A DNA stretch of 64,000 bases from Pelagivirga sediminicola (lineage in GTDB: Bacteria; Pseudomonadota; Alphaproteobacteria; Rhodobacterales; Rhodobacteraceae), in the NCBI RefSeq assembly GCF_003072125.1, contig NZ_QCYH01000005.1, forward strand, positions 124,001 through 188,000, read 5' to 3'. Shown here piece by piece: positions 45,825 through 55,434 of this stretch. The first letter of the stretch is position 1. The number at the start of each line of letters is the position of its first letter. The position numbers and the translations under genes were made by a program. The notes below the pieces were generated by a model, which did no database searches, had not been told where the DNA came from, and was given only the letters and a program-made list of their open reading frames with translations.

Positions 45825-47359
45825 CGGCGCAGCGCGGTTTTCAGCTCGCTCTTGCGGAAGGCGCCGGTGATGCGGCCGGCAAAGTAATAGACGGTTGTCC
45901 CCAGCACGATCAGCAGCAGCAGCGCCAGCCAGCGCCAGCCGCCGACACCGAAGAACGGCGACAGTGTCAGCATCAGGCCATAGAGCGCGGCGCCCATGAT
46001 GGCCGCCGCGATGCAGATGCGCCAAAGGCGGCTGCGAAACCGGTCATCGAACCGCGCCACATCGCCAAAGGGCCGCACGCCGCGCGCCAGCAGCCACACC
46101 ATCGCCCAGCCTGCGATGGTGGTGCCCAGCGCCGCCGCGATCCAGCCGATATAGGGCGCAAGGCCGATGGCCAGCGCGGCGTTCACCGCAAGCGAGACCA
46201 GCGCATAGTAAAACGGTCGCTTGGTGTCTTCGCGCGCGAAATAGATCGGCTGCAACACCTTTTGCAGCACGAAGGCGGGCAGGCCCAGACCATAGATCGC
46301 CACGGCCAGGGCGGTGGCCGCGGTGTCATCCGTGCCGAAATTGCCGCGCTGGAACAGCACCGTGATCAGCGGGATCGGGATCACCACAAGCGCCACCGCC
46401 GATGGGATCGTCAGCGCCAGCGACACCTCGCCCGCGCGGCTGAGCGCCATGCGCGCGCCGGTGCCGTCATCGGCGCGCAGGCGGCGCGACAGGTCCGGTA
46501 GCAGAACGATCCCGACGGCAATCCCGACCACGCCCAGCGGCAACTGATAGAGACGATCGGCGGCGTAAAGCCAGCTGACTGCACTTTCAAAATTGGACGC
46601 CACCTGTTGGCCCACCAGAAGATTGATCTGCATGACGCCGCCGGCCAACGCGGCGGGGACCGCGACGCGCACCAGCTGGCGCATGGCGGGGGTCCAGCGC
46701 GGACGGGTCGGGCGCACCCGGTGGCCCGCACGCTGCGCCGCGATCCAGACCATCGCCAGTTGCGCGACGCCCGCGAAGGGGATCGACCACACCAGCGCGC
46801 CGGGCACGCTGCCCTCGGTCCAGACCGCCGCGGCCATCGCGCCGCAAAGCATGATGTTCAGCAGCACCGGCGCAGCCGCGGCAGCCACGAAGCGTCCGCC
46901 CGAGTTCAGCACACCGGACAGAAGTGCCGCGAGTGAGATGAAGAAGATATAGGGGAACACGACGCGCCCGAATTCCACCGTCAGATCGAACCGCTCGTCC
47001 CCGGCAAACCCCTCGGCCGTGGCCCAGACCAGCGCGGGCATGAAGATCATCGCCAGCGCCACCACGAAGAGCAGGACCAGCGCAAGACCGCTGAGCGCAA
47101 GGCTGGCAAAGCCGTCGGGATCCTCGCCGCCCTCCAGCCGTTTGGAAAACATCGGCACGAAGGCCGCGTTGAACGCGCCCTCGGCAAAAAAGCGCCGGAA
47201 CATGTTCGGCAGGCGGAAGGCCGCGACGAAGGCATCCATCACCGGCCCCGGTCCGATCAGCCCCGCGATCATCACGTCGCGCACGAAACCCAGCACACGG
47301 CTGAGCATTGTCCAGACGCCGACAGTGAAAACACCTCTTAACAGGCGGACTGGTTGCAT
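45815..47359 (-). CDS. murJ: Lipid II flippase MurJ
   Basis: Moves undecaprenyl-linked peptidoglycan precursor across the inner membrane. The 514-residue protein has about 14 hydrophobic helices and MurJ landmarks: GVFTVGVWTMLSRVLGFVRDVMIAG at the start (two parts), PNMFRRFFAEGAFNAAFVPMF (about 51-71) and GIVLLPDLSRRLR. A TATAGC -10-like box lies upstream but without a clear -35. It follows an orphan secreted-protein gene and, beyond that, glnD. Confidence 0.95.
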   Translation of the reverse strand: MQPVRLLRGVFTVGVWTMLSRVLGFVRDVMIAGLIGPGPVMDAFVAAFRLPNMFRRFFAEGAFNAAFVPMFSKRLEGGEDPDGFASLALSGLALVLLFVVALAMIFMPALVWATAEGFAGDERFDLTVEFGRVVFPYIFFISLAALLSGVLNSGGRFVAAAAAPVLLNIMLCGAMAAAVWTEGSVPGALVWSIPFAGVAQLAMVWIAAQRAGHRVRPTRPRWTPAMRQLVRVAVPAALAGGVMQINLLVGQQVASNFESAVSWLYAADRLYQLPLGVVGIAVGIVLLPDLSRRLRADDGTGARMALSRAGEVSLALTIPSAVALVVIPIPLITVLFQRGNFGTDDTAATALAVAIYGLGLPAFVLQKVLQPIYFAREDTKRPFYYALVSLAVNAALAIGLAPYIGWIAAALGTTIAGWAMVWLLARGVRPFGDVARFDDRFRSRLWRICIAAAIMGAALYGLMLTLSPFFGVGGWRWLALLLLIVLGTTVYYFAGRITGAFRKSELKTALRRQR

Positions 47360-47454
47360 GAAGCGCCCTCTGACAGATCCGTTACGTCACGGGGGCCAGT
47401 GCTATAGATTTGCGGAAAAATGAAAAGCACTCGTTTCGCGGCCGAGCGTGCGTA

Positions 47455-48075
47455 TCACTCCAGTCTGGTGAATTCCCATGTCAGCGGTTCGGTGCGCGAG
47501 TGCTTGTTGCCTTTCGCGCGGACCAGTTTGACCAGCCCGCCCAGTTTCGGAGACATATAATAGGTGTAGACGGTCCATTTCCCTGCGCAAACCACCTTGA
47601 ACGTGTCGTGAAGGCCGGTATGCGTCTTGATCCGCACCTCCTTGGTGACGGTGCAGGCGCGCGATGCCGAGAAGTCCTGCTCGGCGCGGAAGGTCGCGCT
47701 GTAGCTTTCGGTATTGCCGACGGCAAGCGGCCAGATATTGCCCTGCTTTGAGTGGACGTCGATCCTGTAGGGGGCGATCCCGCAATTGGTGCCGCTGACT
47801 TCGGGTGCGAAATAGCCGCGCTTTCGGTCCTCTATCACGGTGCAGCCATCGGCGTCCTTGTAGGTGATGACGCCGCCCTCGACAGAGGCCACCTTGCGCT
47901 TGGCAACACCGTGCTGGGTCATGCCGACGCTGGTCACACCGGCAGGCAAAAGACCGGGCTCTGCCATCGGCTTCAACCCCTTGAGGTTGGCAACCTCAGT
48001 CGCCAGCGCAGGGGCGACGCAGGCAAACCAGGCTGCCGCAATTGCAATGGCCGCTTTGCCAATGGACATGTTCAT
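47455..48075 (-). CDS. Secreted protein of unknown function between glnD and murJ
   Basis: A 206-residue exported protein: signal peptide about 1-24 (ending APALA), then a mature domain rich in beta-prone segments (VASVEGGVITYKDADGCTVIEDRKRGYF, NTESYSATFRAEQDF, GKWTVYTYYMSPKLGGLVKLVR). Four mature cysteines (DGCTVI, GTNCGIA, SRACTVT, KVVCAGK) could form two disulfides. I recognise no family. The ATG at 48075 follows GGAAGGA. The upstream 102 bases are AT-rich and contain several A/T-rich -10-like hexamers, unlike neighbouring gaps, so it probably has its own promoter. It interrupts the usual glnD-murJ adjacency. Confidence 0.72.
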   Translation of the reverse strand: MNMSIGKAAIAIAAAWFACVAPALATEVANLKGLKPMAEPGLLPAGVTSVGMTQHGVAKRKVASVEGGVITYKDADGCTVIEDRKRGYFAPEVSGTNCGIAPYRIDVHSKQGNIWPLAVGNTESYSATFRAEQDFSASRACTVTKEVRIKTHTGLHDTFKVVCAGKWTVYTYYMSPKLGGLVKLVRAKGNKHSRTEPLTWEFTRLE

Positions 48076-48177
48076 CAGATATTCCTTCCCCAAACCGATT
48101 TTCGGCATTTTATCAGTCAATATTGGCAATACCTGAATTTTCAGTAAAGCAATTTTGCCGTTCAGGAACACGGCAGA

Positions 48178-50964
48178 TCAGCCGCTGGCCCGCTTTACCC
48201 CTTCGGTGATGGCCGCGCGCAGCTTCGCCTCCAGCGATTTCTGCTTGGCTTCGGAGTAGAATTTCAAACCGAACATGTCCTTGACATAGAAGGTATCGAC
48301 CACCTGTTCGCCGAATGTCGCGATCACCGCGCTGGCGATATAGACATGCCCTTCGGCCAGGGTGCGCGTCAGGTCATAGAGCAGGCCGGGACGGTCGCGC
48401 GTGTCCACCTCGATGATCGTGTAGATCTCGGAGCCCTCGTTGTCGAAGGTGATATGCGTAGGCACGCGAAAGGCGCGCTCGCGCTTCTTGATCTTGTCGC
48501 GCGTCTTGATCGCGTCCTGCGCCGCCACTTCGCCGCGCAGCGTCCTGAGGATGGTGCGGCGCAGGCGTGGCAGGCGCTCGTCCTCGAAGGGGTGGCCCTC
48601 GCCGTCCTGGATCCAGAAGACGGCGGTGGCGAAACCGTCCTTCGACGTATAGGTGCGCGCGTCCACGACGCCCGCGCCGACCAGCGCCAGCGCGCCGGCA
48701 AGACGCGAAAAGATGCCCGGATGATCGGCCATGACGAAACAGGCGCGGGTGGCGTCGCGGTCCTCGTCGGGGTGCAGGTCGATGCCGATCCCGTCGCGCC
48801 CGTCCTCGCGGTCGATGTCTCGCAGAAGATTTGCGAAAATGACATGCGCAGTGACGTGCAGCCCTTGCCAATAGGGCGGATAATGGCGCGCCAGCTCGAC
48901 CTTCAGATCCTTGGCGTCCCAGCCGGTGAGCGCCTTGCGCAAATTGCGCTTGGCGTCCGAGCCGCGCTGCTCGCGGTTGATATCCTCCAGCCCGTTCTCC
49001 ATCGCGCCCAGCGTCTGGCGGTAGAGCGCGCGCAAAAGCGACGCCTTCCAGTTATTCCACGTGCCCGGCCCCACGCCGCGAATGTCGCAGACCGTCAGCA
49101 CGCACAAGAGGTCCAACCGCTCGCGCACCTGAACGGCCTTGGCGAAATCGCGCACGGTGCGCGGGTCCGCAATGTCGCGCTTTTGCGCCATGTCTGACAT
49201 CAGCAGGTGATAACGCACCAGCCATTCGACGGTGTCCACCTCGCGCGGCTTCAGCCCCAGACGCGGCGCCACCTTGCGCACGATCTTGGCGCCCAGGATC
49301 GAGTGATCCTCGCTGCGGCCCTTGCCGATGTCATGCAACAGCAGCGCGACATAGAGGATGCGCCGGTTCACCCCCTTTTCGAGTATCGAGGAGGCGATGG
49401 GCAGCTCCTCGATCAGCTCGCCGCGCTCGATCCGGGCAAGGTGGCTGATGCATTGGATCGTGTGCTCGTCCACCGTGTAGTGGTGATACATGTTGAACTG
49501 CATCATCGCGACGATCGGCTCGAATTCGGGGATGAAGGCAGGCAGGACGCCCAGCTCGTTCATGCGGCGCAGGGCGCGTTCGGGATTGCCGTGTTTCAGC
49601 AGCAGGCCAAGGAACAGCTTTTGCGCCGCCGGGTCATTGCGGACCTCCTCGGTGATCAGATCCAGATGCGCGGTGACCAAACGCATGGCGTCGGGGTGGA
49701 TCAGCAGGCCGGTGCGCAGCGCCTCCTCGAAGACGCGCAGCAGGTTCAGCGGATCGGACAGAAACGCCGCCTCGTCCACAATGGCCAGCCTTCCGTGCAA
49801 GACGACATAGCCGTCTTTCAGCTTGCGCTTGCGGCGAAAAAGACGCTGAAGAAGCGGCTGGGATTTGACATGCGCGGCCTCCAGCTTGCTCAGGAAGATG
49901 CGGGTCAGATCGCCGACGGCGGTGGCGTGGCGGAAATAATCCTGCATGAAGATTTCCACGCCGCGCCGCCCTGCGCGATCCTCATATCCCATGCGCTCGG
50001 CCACCTCGACCTGAAGATCGAATGTCAGCTTGTCATTGGGCCGCCCGGTGATCAGATGCAGCTGGCAGCGCACCGCCCAGAGGAAATTCTCGGCCTCGGC
50101 GAAGGTATCGAATTCGTCCTCGGTGAACAGCCCATGCGTGACCAGCTGCGCGGCATAGGGCACGCGATAGACGTATTTCGCGATCCAGAACAGCGATTGC
50201 AGATCGCGCAGGCCGCCCTTGCCCTCCTTGACGTTGGGCTCGACCATATAGCGCTGGCCGCCCTGCTTTTCGTGGCGGGTTTCGCGCTCTTCCAGCTTGG
50301 CCTCGGTGAACTCGCGCTCGGTCCCCGAAAAAAGGTCATTCCAGAGCCGTTGGTTCAGCCGCGCCGCCAGCCGCTCGTCCCCGGTCAGCCAGCGGTTTTC
50401 AAGAAGGGCGGTGCGGATCGTGAAATCCTCGGTCCCGAGGCGCAGGCAGTCGCGGATGGTGCGGCTGGCATGGCCTACCTTCAGGCGCAGATCCCACAGG
50501 ATATAGAGCATGGATTCGATCACGCTCTCGGCCCAGCCGGTGATCTTGTAGGGCGTGACGAAGAGCAGATCGATATCCGAATGCGGCGCCATTTCGCCCC
50601 GGCCATAGCCGCCGACGGCCAGCACGGTCAGGCGCTGGGACTCGGTCGGTGTGGCCAGCGGGTGCATGATTTCGGTGGCGATGCGGTAGGCGGTCAGCAC
50701 GAGGCAATCGGTCAGCCAGCTGTAACTGTGCGTCGCCTCGCGCGCGCGCAGCGGATCCGCGGCCAATGCTGCGGCGATGGATGCACGCCCGCGCGCGATC
50801 TCGGCCCCCAGAACGTCGACGGCCAGCTTGCGCAGATCGCCCGGCGCGCCCGAGTGTCCGCCATCCAGCGCGGCATCCACCGCGGCGCGGTCAAAGATAT
50901 CGTCTGCCGGGCAGATCAGGGTGTCCGGCGCGGGATTCCGCGCCGGAGCCGTGTCAGTGTTCAT
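48178..50964 (-). CDS. glnD: PII uridylyltransferase/uridylyl-removing enzyme
   Basis: Nitrogen sensor that uridylylates PII proteins when glutamine is low and removes UMP when it is high. The 928-residue chain has the nucleotidyltransferase domain with VGGYGRGEMAPHSDIDLLFV (about 118-136, two catalytic Asp), a PII-UTase helical linker, the HD domain (LLLHDIGKGRSEDHS, about 540), and two C-terminal ACT domains (CFVMADHPGIFSRLAGAL and VDTRDRPGLLYDLTRTLAEG). Length and order are standard. It follows the LpoA-like gene by 21 bases and is probably co-transcribed with it. Confidence 0.97.
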   Translation of the reverse strand: MNTDTAPARNPAPDTLICPADDIFDRAAVDAALDGGHSGAPGDLRKLAVDVLGAEIARGRASIAAALAADPLRAREATHSYSWLTDCLVLTAYRIATEIMHPLATPTESQRLTVLAVGGYGRGEMAPHSDIDLLFVTPYKITGWAESVIESMLYILWDLRLKVGHASRTIRDCLRLGTEDFTIRTALLENRWLTGDERLAARLNQRLWNDLFSGTEREFTEAKLEERETRHEKQGGQRYMVEPNVKEGKGGLRDLQSLFWIAKYVYRVPYAAQLVTHGLFTEDEFDTFAEAENFLWAVRCQLHLITGRPNDKLTFDLQVEVAERMGYEDRAGRRGVEIFMQDYFRHATAVGDLTRIFLSKLEAAHVKSQPLLQRLFRRKRKLKDGYVVLHGRLAIVDEAAFLSDPLNLLRVFEEALRTGLLIHPDAMRLVTAHLDLITEEVRNDPAAQKLFLGLLLKHGNPERALRRMNELGVLPAFIPEFEPIVAMMQFNMYHHYTVDEHTIQCISHLARIERGELIEELPIASSILEKGVNRRILYVALLLHDIGKGRSEDHSILGAKIVRKVAPRLGLKPREVDTVEWLVRYHLLMSDMAQKRDIADPRTVRDFAKAVQVRERLDLLCVLTVCDIRGVGPGTWNNWKASLLRALYRQTLGAMENGLEDINREQRGSDAKRNLRKALTGWDAKDLKVELARHYPPYWQGLHVTAHVIFANLLRDIDREDGRDGIGIDLHPDEDRDATRACFVMADHPGIFSRLAGALALVGAGVVDARTYTSKDGFATAVFWIQDGEGHPFEDERLPRLRRTILRTLRGEVAAQDAIKTRDKIKKRERAFRVPTHITFDNEGSEIYTIIEVDTRDRPGLLYDLTRTLAEGHVYIASAVIATFGEQVVDTFYVKDMFGLKFYSEAKQKSLEAKLRAAITEGVKRASG

Positions 50965-50985
50965 CTTGCGTTGGACCGGGCAGGA

Positions 50986-52173
50986 TCAGAAACCTGCGCC
51001 GCCAAATCCCCGCGGCGCCGGATCAAGGATCACCACCTTCTTGTCGCGCACAGTGGCCACTGCCAGACCGCGCTGGTTGGTGCCGTCGCGGCGCAGGCGG
51101 AAGACGCCATCGACGCCCTGAAAACCCGCCGACTGCGTCAGCGAGGATTTGGACAGCGCATCGCGCTTGCCGGTCTTGACCAGCGCACCGACCGCGGCGA
51201 TGCCGTCATAGGCCAGCCCGGCGATTGGATGCGGCTGATTGCCGTTGGTCTGCTGAAACCGCGCCTGGAAACGGGCCGCCTTGCCCGTGTCGGGCATCGC
51301 GAACCAGCCGCCCTGCAGACCCGGCAGCTCCAGCGTCTGCGCCGGAGTGTCCCAGCGCGCCAGACCGATATACTGCATGCTCGCGGCATCCAGCCCATTT
51401 TCCGGCAGCATCTGCGCAAAGAGGGGCAGCGCACCGGCGGAGTTTGCGGTCAGGAAAATGGCATCGGCGGAATTGGTGCGCGCGCTGCTCACGATCTGCG
51501 GCACCGCGGCCACGACACCGTCCTGCGAGAAATCATAGGGCACATTGCCGACGATCTGCGCGCCCGAATTCGCCGCAGCCTTGGCGATGGCCTGCTGGCC
51601 AAGCTGGCCGGCCAGATTGTTGGAATACACCGTCAGAATACGCCCCTTGCTCTGGCGCGCCGCATAGCGCGTCAGGCGATCCGCGGTGTTGTCGAAGGTC
51701 TGGCCAAGGATGAAGAGGTTGCCGCCCGCGATGGTCGGATTGTTGGAAAACGCCAGAACATTCACGTTCTTCGGGGCCACGGCAACGGCGACGGCATTGG
51801 CCGATTCGGCATGCAGTGGCCCGATGATGATCTTGGCCCCGTCGGCGACCGCGTTCAGCGCCGCCTGCTGTGCCTGGCCGGGCTGTCCCGCGGTTCCGTA
51901 AACGCGCAGGTCGATCTTGACGCCGCCCAGATCGGCAACTGCCATGCGCGCCGCGGCCTCCAGATCGCGGGCAAGCGCCGCCTCGCCCGGCGCGTTCGAG
52001 CCATGCGGAACCAGCAGCGCCACCGAAACCGGCGCGCCGGGATCGATCGGCTGACCTGCACCGCCACCGCCGCCGCCCGGTCCCATGGGCTCGCATGCAG
52101 CGATCCAAAGAATGGACAGCACCGCGATCAGGCGGGCCAGCACCTTGCGGGCGATTGGCAAAACAGCAAACAT
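50986..52173 (-). CDS. LpoA-like penicillin-binding-protein activator lipoprotein
   Basis: A 395-residue lipoprotein: signal with lipobox IAAC (Cys27), a glycine-rich linker (GPGGGGGGAG), then a periplasmic type I binding-protein fold (VSVALLVPHGSNAPGEAALARDLEAAARMAVAD, AKIIIGPLHAESANAVA, NVNVLAFSNNPTIAGGNLFILG, DAIFLTANSAGALPLFAQML). In gammaproteobacteria LpoA stimulates PBP1A. Here the divergent neighbours rsmI and yraN repeat the E. coli rsmI-lpoA-yraN grouping, which supports the call, while the N-terminal TPR domain of E. coli LpoA is missing. The start at 52173 begins the signal peptide. Confidence 0.82.
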   Translation of the reverse strand: MFAVLPIARKVLARLIAVLSILWIAACEPMGPGGGGGGAGQPIDPGAPVSVALLVPHGSNAPGEAALARDLEAAARMAVADLGGVKIDLRVYGTAGQPGQAQQAALNAVADGAKIIIGPLHAESANAVAVAVAPKNVNVLAFSNNPTIAGGNLFILGQTFDNTADRLTRYAARQSKGRILTVYSNNLAGQLGQQAIAKAAANSGAQIVGNVPYDFSQDGVVAAVPQIVSSARTNSADAIFLTANSAGALPLFAQMLPENGLDAASMQYIGLARWDTPAQTLELPGLQGGWFAMPDTGKAARFQARFQQTNGNQPHPIAGLAYDGIAAVGALVKTGKRDALSKSSLTQSAGFQGVDGVFRLRRDGTNQRGLAVATVRDKKVVILDPAPRGFGGAGF

Positions 52174-52261
52174 GGGCGATACCTCGTTCAGGGAATGAAG
52201 GGCGCGCGATGCGGCGCCAACGTCGTCGAGGCGATCATAAACGTGATATGGGGCGGGTCCA

Positions 52262-53122
52262 GTGGTGAATCTGAACAAGGCGTCATTGGCGCCGGGCATG
52301 TATCTGGTGGCGACCCCGATCGGCGCCGCGCGCGACATCACTTTGCGCACGCTGGACATTCTGGCAGCGGCCGATGTGATCGCGGCCGAAGACACGCGCA
52401 GCCTGCGAAAGCTGATGGATATCCACGGTATCGCGCTGGAGGGCCGACCGCTCATCGCCTATCATGACCACAATGGCGCACAGGCGCGTCCAAGGCTGAT
52501 GGCCGCGCTTGAGGAAGGCAAATCAGTGGTTTACGCGTCCGAGGCCGGCACGCCCATGGTGGCCGATCCAGGGTTTGACCTGGCGCGCGAAGCGATTGGC
52601 GCGGGTCACGGCCTGATCTCGGCGCCGGGCCCGTCGGCCGTGATTACCGCGCTGACCCTGTCGGGATTGCCGACGGATCGCTTCCTGTTCGCCGGGTTTC
52701 TCCCGAACACGTCCTCTGCGCGAAAAACCGCGCTTCGCAGCCTCGCGCAGGTGCCCGCGACGCTGGCATTCTACGAATCGCCCAAACGCGTCGCCGCCAT
52801 GTTGCGCGACGCCCGGAATGTGCTGGGCGCGGAACGCCAGGCAGCACTCTGCCGGGAATTGACCAAGAAGTTCGAGGAGGTGTTGCGCGGAACTCTTGAC
52901 GAACTTGCTGCGGAACTGGGTGAAAATCCGCGAAAAGGCGAGATGGTCGTGCTGATTGATCGGCCGGGGGAACTGTCTGTTAACTTATCTGACATAGAAC
53001 AGGCCCTGCGTGCCGTGATGGGTGATATGTCTGTGCGGGATGCTGCGGATGCGGTGTCGCATGATCTGGGGCTGAAACGGCGTCAGGTTTACCAGATCGC
53101 TTTGAGGCTGGATTCCGAATGA
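52262..53122 (+). CDS. rsmI: 16S rRNA 2'-O-ribose C1402 methyltransferase RsmI
   Basis: SAM-dependent enzyme methylating C1402 of 16S rRNA. In the 286-residue product the tetrapyrrole-methylase fold is clear: PGMYLVATPIGAARDITLRTLDIL (two parts, about 12-36), AEDTRSLRKLMDIHGI, VYASEAGTPMVADPGFDLAREA and PGPSAVITALTLSGLPTDRFLFAGFLP. The start is a GTG at 52262, followed by a second GTG; ATG occurs only at 52298, inside the first beta strand, so GTG is likely. It is divergent from the lpoA-like gene and 11 bases ahead of yraN. Confidence 0.95.
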   Translation: MVNLNKASLAPGMYLVATPIGAARDITLRTLDILAAADVIAAEDTRSLRKLMDIHGIALEGRPLIAYHDHNGAQARPRLMAALEEGKSVVYASEAGTPMVADPGFDLAREAIGAGHGLISAPGPSAVITALTLSGLPTDRFLFAGFLPNTSSARKTALRSLAQVPATLAFYESPKRVAAMLRDARNVLGAERQAALCRELTKKFEEVLRGTLDELAAELGENPRKGEMVVLIDRPGELSVNLSDIEQALRAVMGDMSVRDAADAVSHDLGLKRRQVYQIALRLDSE

Positions 53123-53133
53123 CGGAGGGAAAC

Positions 53134-53544
53134 ATGACCGAACTGCTGGATATCACCCTGCCACGCGTTACGGCGCCCGCCCGGCGCGATCGCGGCAAAC
53201 GCGCCTATAACAGCGGTCTTGCGGCCGAAGAGCGCGCCGTGGCGCTCTACACTGCCGCCGGGTTGCGCCTGCTTGAGAGCCGTTGGCGCGGCAAAAGTGG
53301 TGAAATCGATCTGATTCTTGCCGATGGAGAAGTGATCGTTTTCGCCGAAGTGAAGCAGGCGCGCACCCATGATGCGGCGATCGCCAGCCTTCGACCTGCC
53401 CAAATGCGCCGCATCCACGCCGCCGGGTCGGAGTATCTGGCCTACTGTCCCAAGGGCCAGCTGACGGATGTCCGTTTCGATCTGGCGGTGGTCGATGCCG
53501 CCGGCCGCTGCAGTATCATGGAGGGGGTGTTCTCGCATTTCTGA
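53134..53544 (+). CDS. yraN: YraN family (UPF0102) nuclease-fold protein
   Basis: A 136-residue soluble protein. The UPF0102 core has a restriction-endonuclease-like signature: YNSGLAAEERAVALYTAAGL, SRWRGKSGEIDLILADGEVIVFAEVKQAR (two parts, with the E...D...ExK catalytic pattern) and DVRFDLAVVD. Its biological role is unclear in any organism. The ATG at 53134 is preceded by GGAGGG and was preferred over an ATG at 53119 that overlaps the rsmI stop. It is followed by gshB after 58 bases. Confidence 0.9.
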   Translation: MTELLDITLPRVTAPARRDRGKRAYNSGLAAEERAVALYTAAGLRLLESRWRGKSGEIDLILADGEVIVFAEVKQARTHDAAIASLRPAQMRRIHAAGSEYLAYCPKGQLTDVRFDLAVVDAAGRCSIMEGVFSHF

Positions 53545-53602
53545 ATTGCACCCCTTGGATCCTTCGCGCATGTAGTCAGGGCACAGTACCGGGGGTATCG
53601 CC

Positions 53603-54538
53603 ATGAAAATTGCGTTTCAGATGGATCCGATCGGTCCGATCAATATCGACGCCGACAGCACGTTCCGCTTGGCAGAGGAGGCGCAGGCGCGTGGGCATGA
53701 GCTGTTTTACTACACGCCCGAAAACCTTGCCTATGACGAAGGGCGGATCACCGCGTGCGGCCAGTCGTTGAAGGTGCAGCGCATTGAGGGTGATCACGCC
53801 ATTCTGGGCGAGATGCAGACTGTCGATCTTGCCGATTTCGATGTGGTGTGGCTGCGGCAGGATCCGCCGTTCGATATGTTCTATATCACCACGACGCATT
53901 TGCTGGACCGCCTTACGCCCGGCACTTTGGTGGTGAACGATCCGTTCTGGGTGCGCAACTTTCCCGAAAAGCTTTTGATTCTCGATTTCCCGGACCTGAT
54001 GCCGCCCACCGCCATCGCCCGCGATCTGGCGACGATCCGCGCGTTTCGGGACAGGCACGGCGATGTCATTCTCAAGCCGCTTTATGGCAATGGCGGTGCT
54101 GGCGTTTTCCTCCTCAAGGGCGGTGACAGCAACCTGAGTTCGCTGCACGAGATGTTTACGGGCTTCAGCCGTGAGCCGCTGATCGTTCAGAAATTTCTGC
54201 CGGACGTGTCTAAGGGTGACAAGCGTGTCATCCTCGTTGATGGCGAAGCGGTCGGCGCGATCAACCGCGTCCCCGCAAAGGGCGAGACGCGGTCCAACAT
54301 GCATGTGGGCGGGCGGCCCGAAAAGGTGGCCCTCACTGATCGCGACCGGGAAATCTGCGCGGCGATCGGTCCGCTTTTGCGCGAAAAGGGCCAGATTTTC
54401 GTGGGAATCGACGTTATCGGCGAGTATCTGACCGAGATCAACGTGACCTCGCCCACCGGTATTCAGGAGTTGGAGCGCTTTGACAACGTGAACATCGCAG
54501 GCAAGATCTGGGACGCGATCGAGGCGCGGCGGGATTGA
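53603..54538 (+). CDS. gshB: Glutathione synthetase
   Basis: ATP-grasp ligase adding glycine to gamma-glutamylcysteine, the last step of glutathione synthesis. The 311-residue protein has the N-terminal [41 protein letters not shown], the ATP-grasp phosphate loop [38 protein letters not shown] (two parts) and the C-terminal [17 protein letters not shown] with metal ligands. It overlaps the following hydrolase gene by four bases (TTGA), which implies coupled translation. Confidence 0.97.
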   Translation: MKIAFQMDPIGPINIDADSTFRLAEEAQARGHELFYYTPENLAYDEGRITACGQSLKVQRIEGDHAILGEMQTVDLADFDVVWLRQDPPFDMFYITTTHLLDRLTPGTLVVNDPFWVRNFPEKLLILDFPDLMPPTAIARDLATIRAFRDRHGDVILKPLYGNGGAGVFLLKGGDSNLSSLHEMFTGFSREPLIVQKFLPDVSKGDKRVILVDGEAVGAINRVPAKGETRSNMHVGGRPEKVALTDRDREICAAIGPLLREKGQIFVGIDVIGEYLTEINVTSPTGIQELERFDNVNIAGKIWDAIEARRD

Positions 54539-55434
54539 GCCTGCGCGCGCGTCTGCTCTGCGGCTGGCTGCGCCAGACCGAAAAGCGCGTCATCGCGCGC
54601 GCCGAAGATCCCGCGACGCTGCGCCGGCGTGTCGAGCGCAGTGCGCGGCTGTTTTTCCATCCGCCGCGCGGCACGGTGTTCGATGAGATCGCCTTGGGCG
54701 CTGACCTCGCCGCAACGCGGGTGACACCAGCCAAGGAGCGAAGGGGGGCGCCTTTGATCCTCTATCTGCATGGCGGCGGCTATGTTTTCGGCGCCCCGCG
54801 CACGCATCGCGCGATGATGGCGCAACTGGCCATGCGCACCGGGTCTTGTGCTGTTCTGCCGCGCTACCGGCTGGCGCCGGAACACCCGTTTCCTGCCGCA
54901 ATCGATGACGCGATGGCGGCCTATCGCGCGGTGATGGATCATCCGCAGGGTGTCATCCTGGGTGGCGACAGTGCCGGCGGCGGTCTGGCGCTCGCGCTGC
55001 TGGCGCAGATCACGCAGGAGGGGTTGCGGCAACCCTTGGCCACGTTCTGCTTTTCGCCGCTGACGGATGTCACGTTTTCAGGCGACAGTTTTGCCGCCAA
55101 CGCCGAAATCGATCCATTGCTGCCCGCGCACCGGGCCGAGGATATCGCCCAGATGTATCTGCAGGGCGCGGACCCCGCCGATCCGCGCGCATCGCCGCTT
55201 TTTGCGGAGTTTGCCGGTGCGGCGCCGGTCTGGCTGACGGTGAGTGATACCGAAATCCTGCTGGACGATACGCGCCGCATGGCCGGACGGCTGACCGATC
55301 AGGGTGTGGACGTCACCTGCACAATCGCGCCGGGATTGCCGCATGTCTGGCCGCTGATGCACGTGATCCTGCCCGAGGCGCGGCAGACGCTGGACGAGCT
55401 TGCGGCGTGGATCACGTCTCTTTCGCGGAGGTGA
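54535..55434 (+). CDS. Alpha/beta hydrolase, hormone-sensitive lipase family
   Basis: A 299-residue esterase-type hydrolase. Oxyanion motif [15 protein letters not shown] (about 78-92), nucleophile elbow [14 protein letters not shown] (Ser at about 144), the acidic residue in [10 protein letters not shown] and the His in LPHVWPLMH complete the triad. The family hydrolyses short-chain esters; the substrate is unknown. The start is TTG at 54535, overlapping the gshB stop. The first ATG lies far inside the fold, so TTG is the best choice. Its 3' end overlaps the convergent comM gene by 23 bases. Confidence 0.87.
   Translation: MSLRARLLCGWLRQTEKRVIARAEDPATLRRRVERSARLFFHPPRGTVFDEIALGADLAATRVTPAKERRGAPLILYLHGGGYVFGAPRTHRAMMAQLAMRTGSCAVLPRYRLAPEHPFPAAIDDAMAAYRAVMDHPQGVILGGDSAGGGLALALLAQITQEGLRQPLATFCFSPLTDVTFSGDSFAANAEIDPLLPAHRAEDIAQMYLQGADPADPRASPLFAEFAGAAPVWLTVSDTEILLDDTRRMAGRLTDQGVDVTCTIAPGLPHVWPLMHVILPEARQTLDELAAWITSLSRR

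Noticed and set aside
49207..52467. Plus-strand open frame of over 1000 codons opposite glnD and the LpoA-like gene
   Set aside because: Antisense shadow: low-complexity Arg/Gln/Ala composition, no motifs, and both opposite-strand genes are clearly real.
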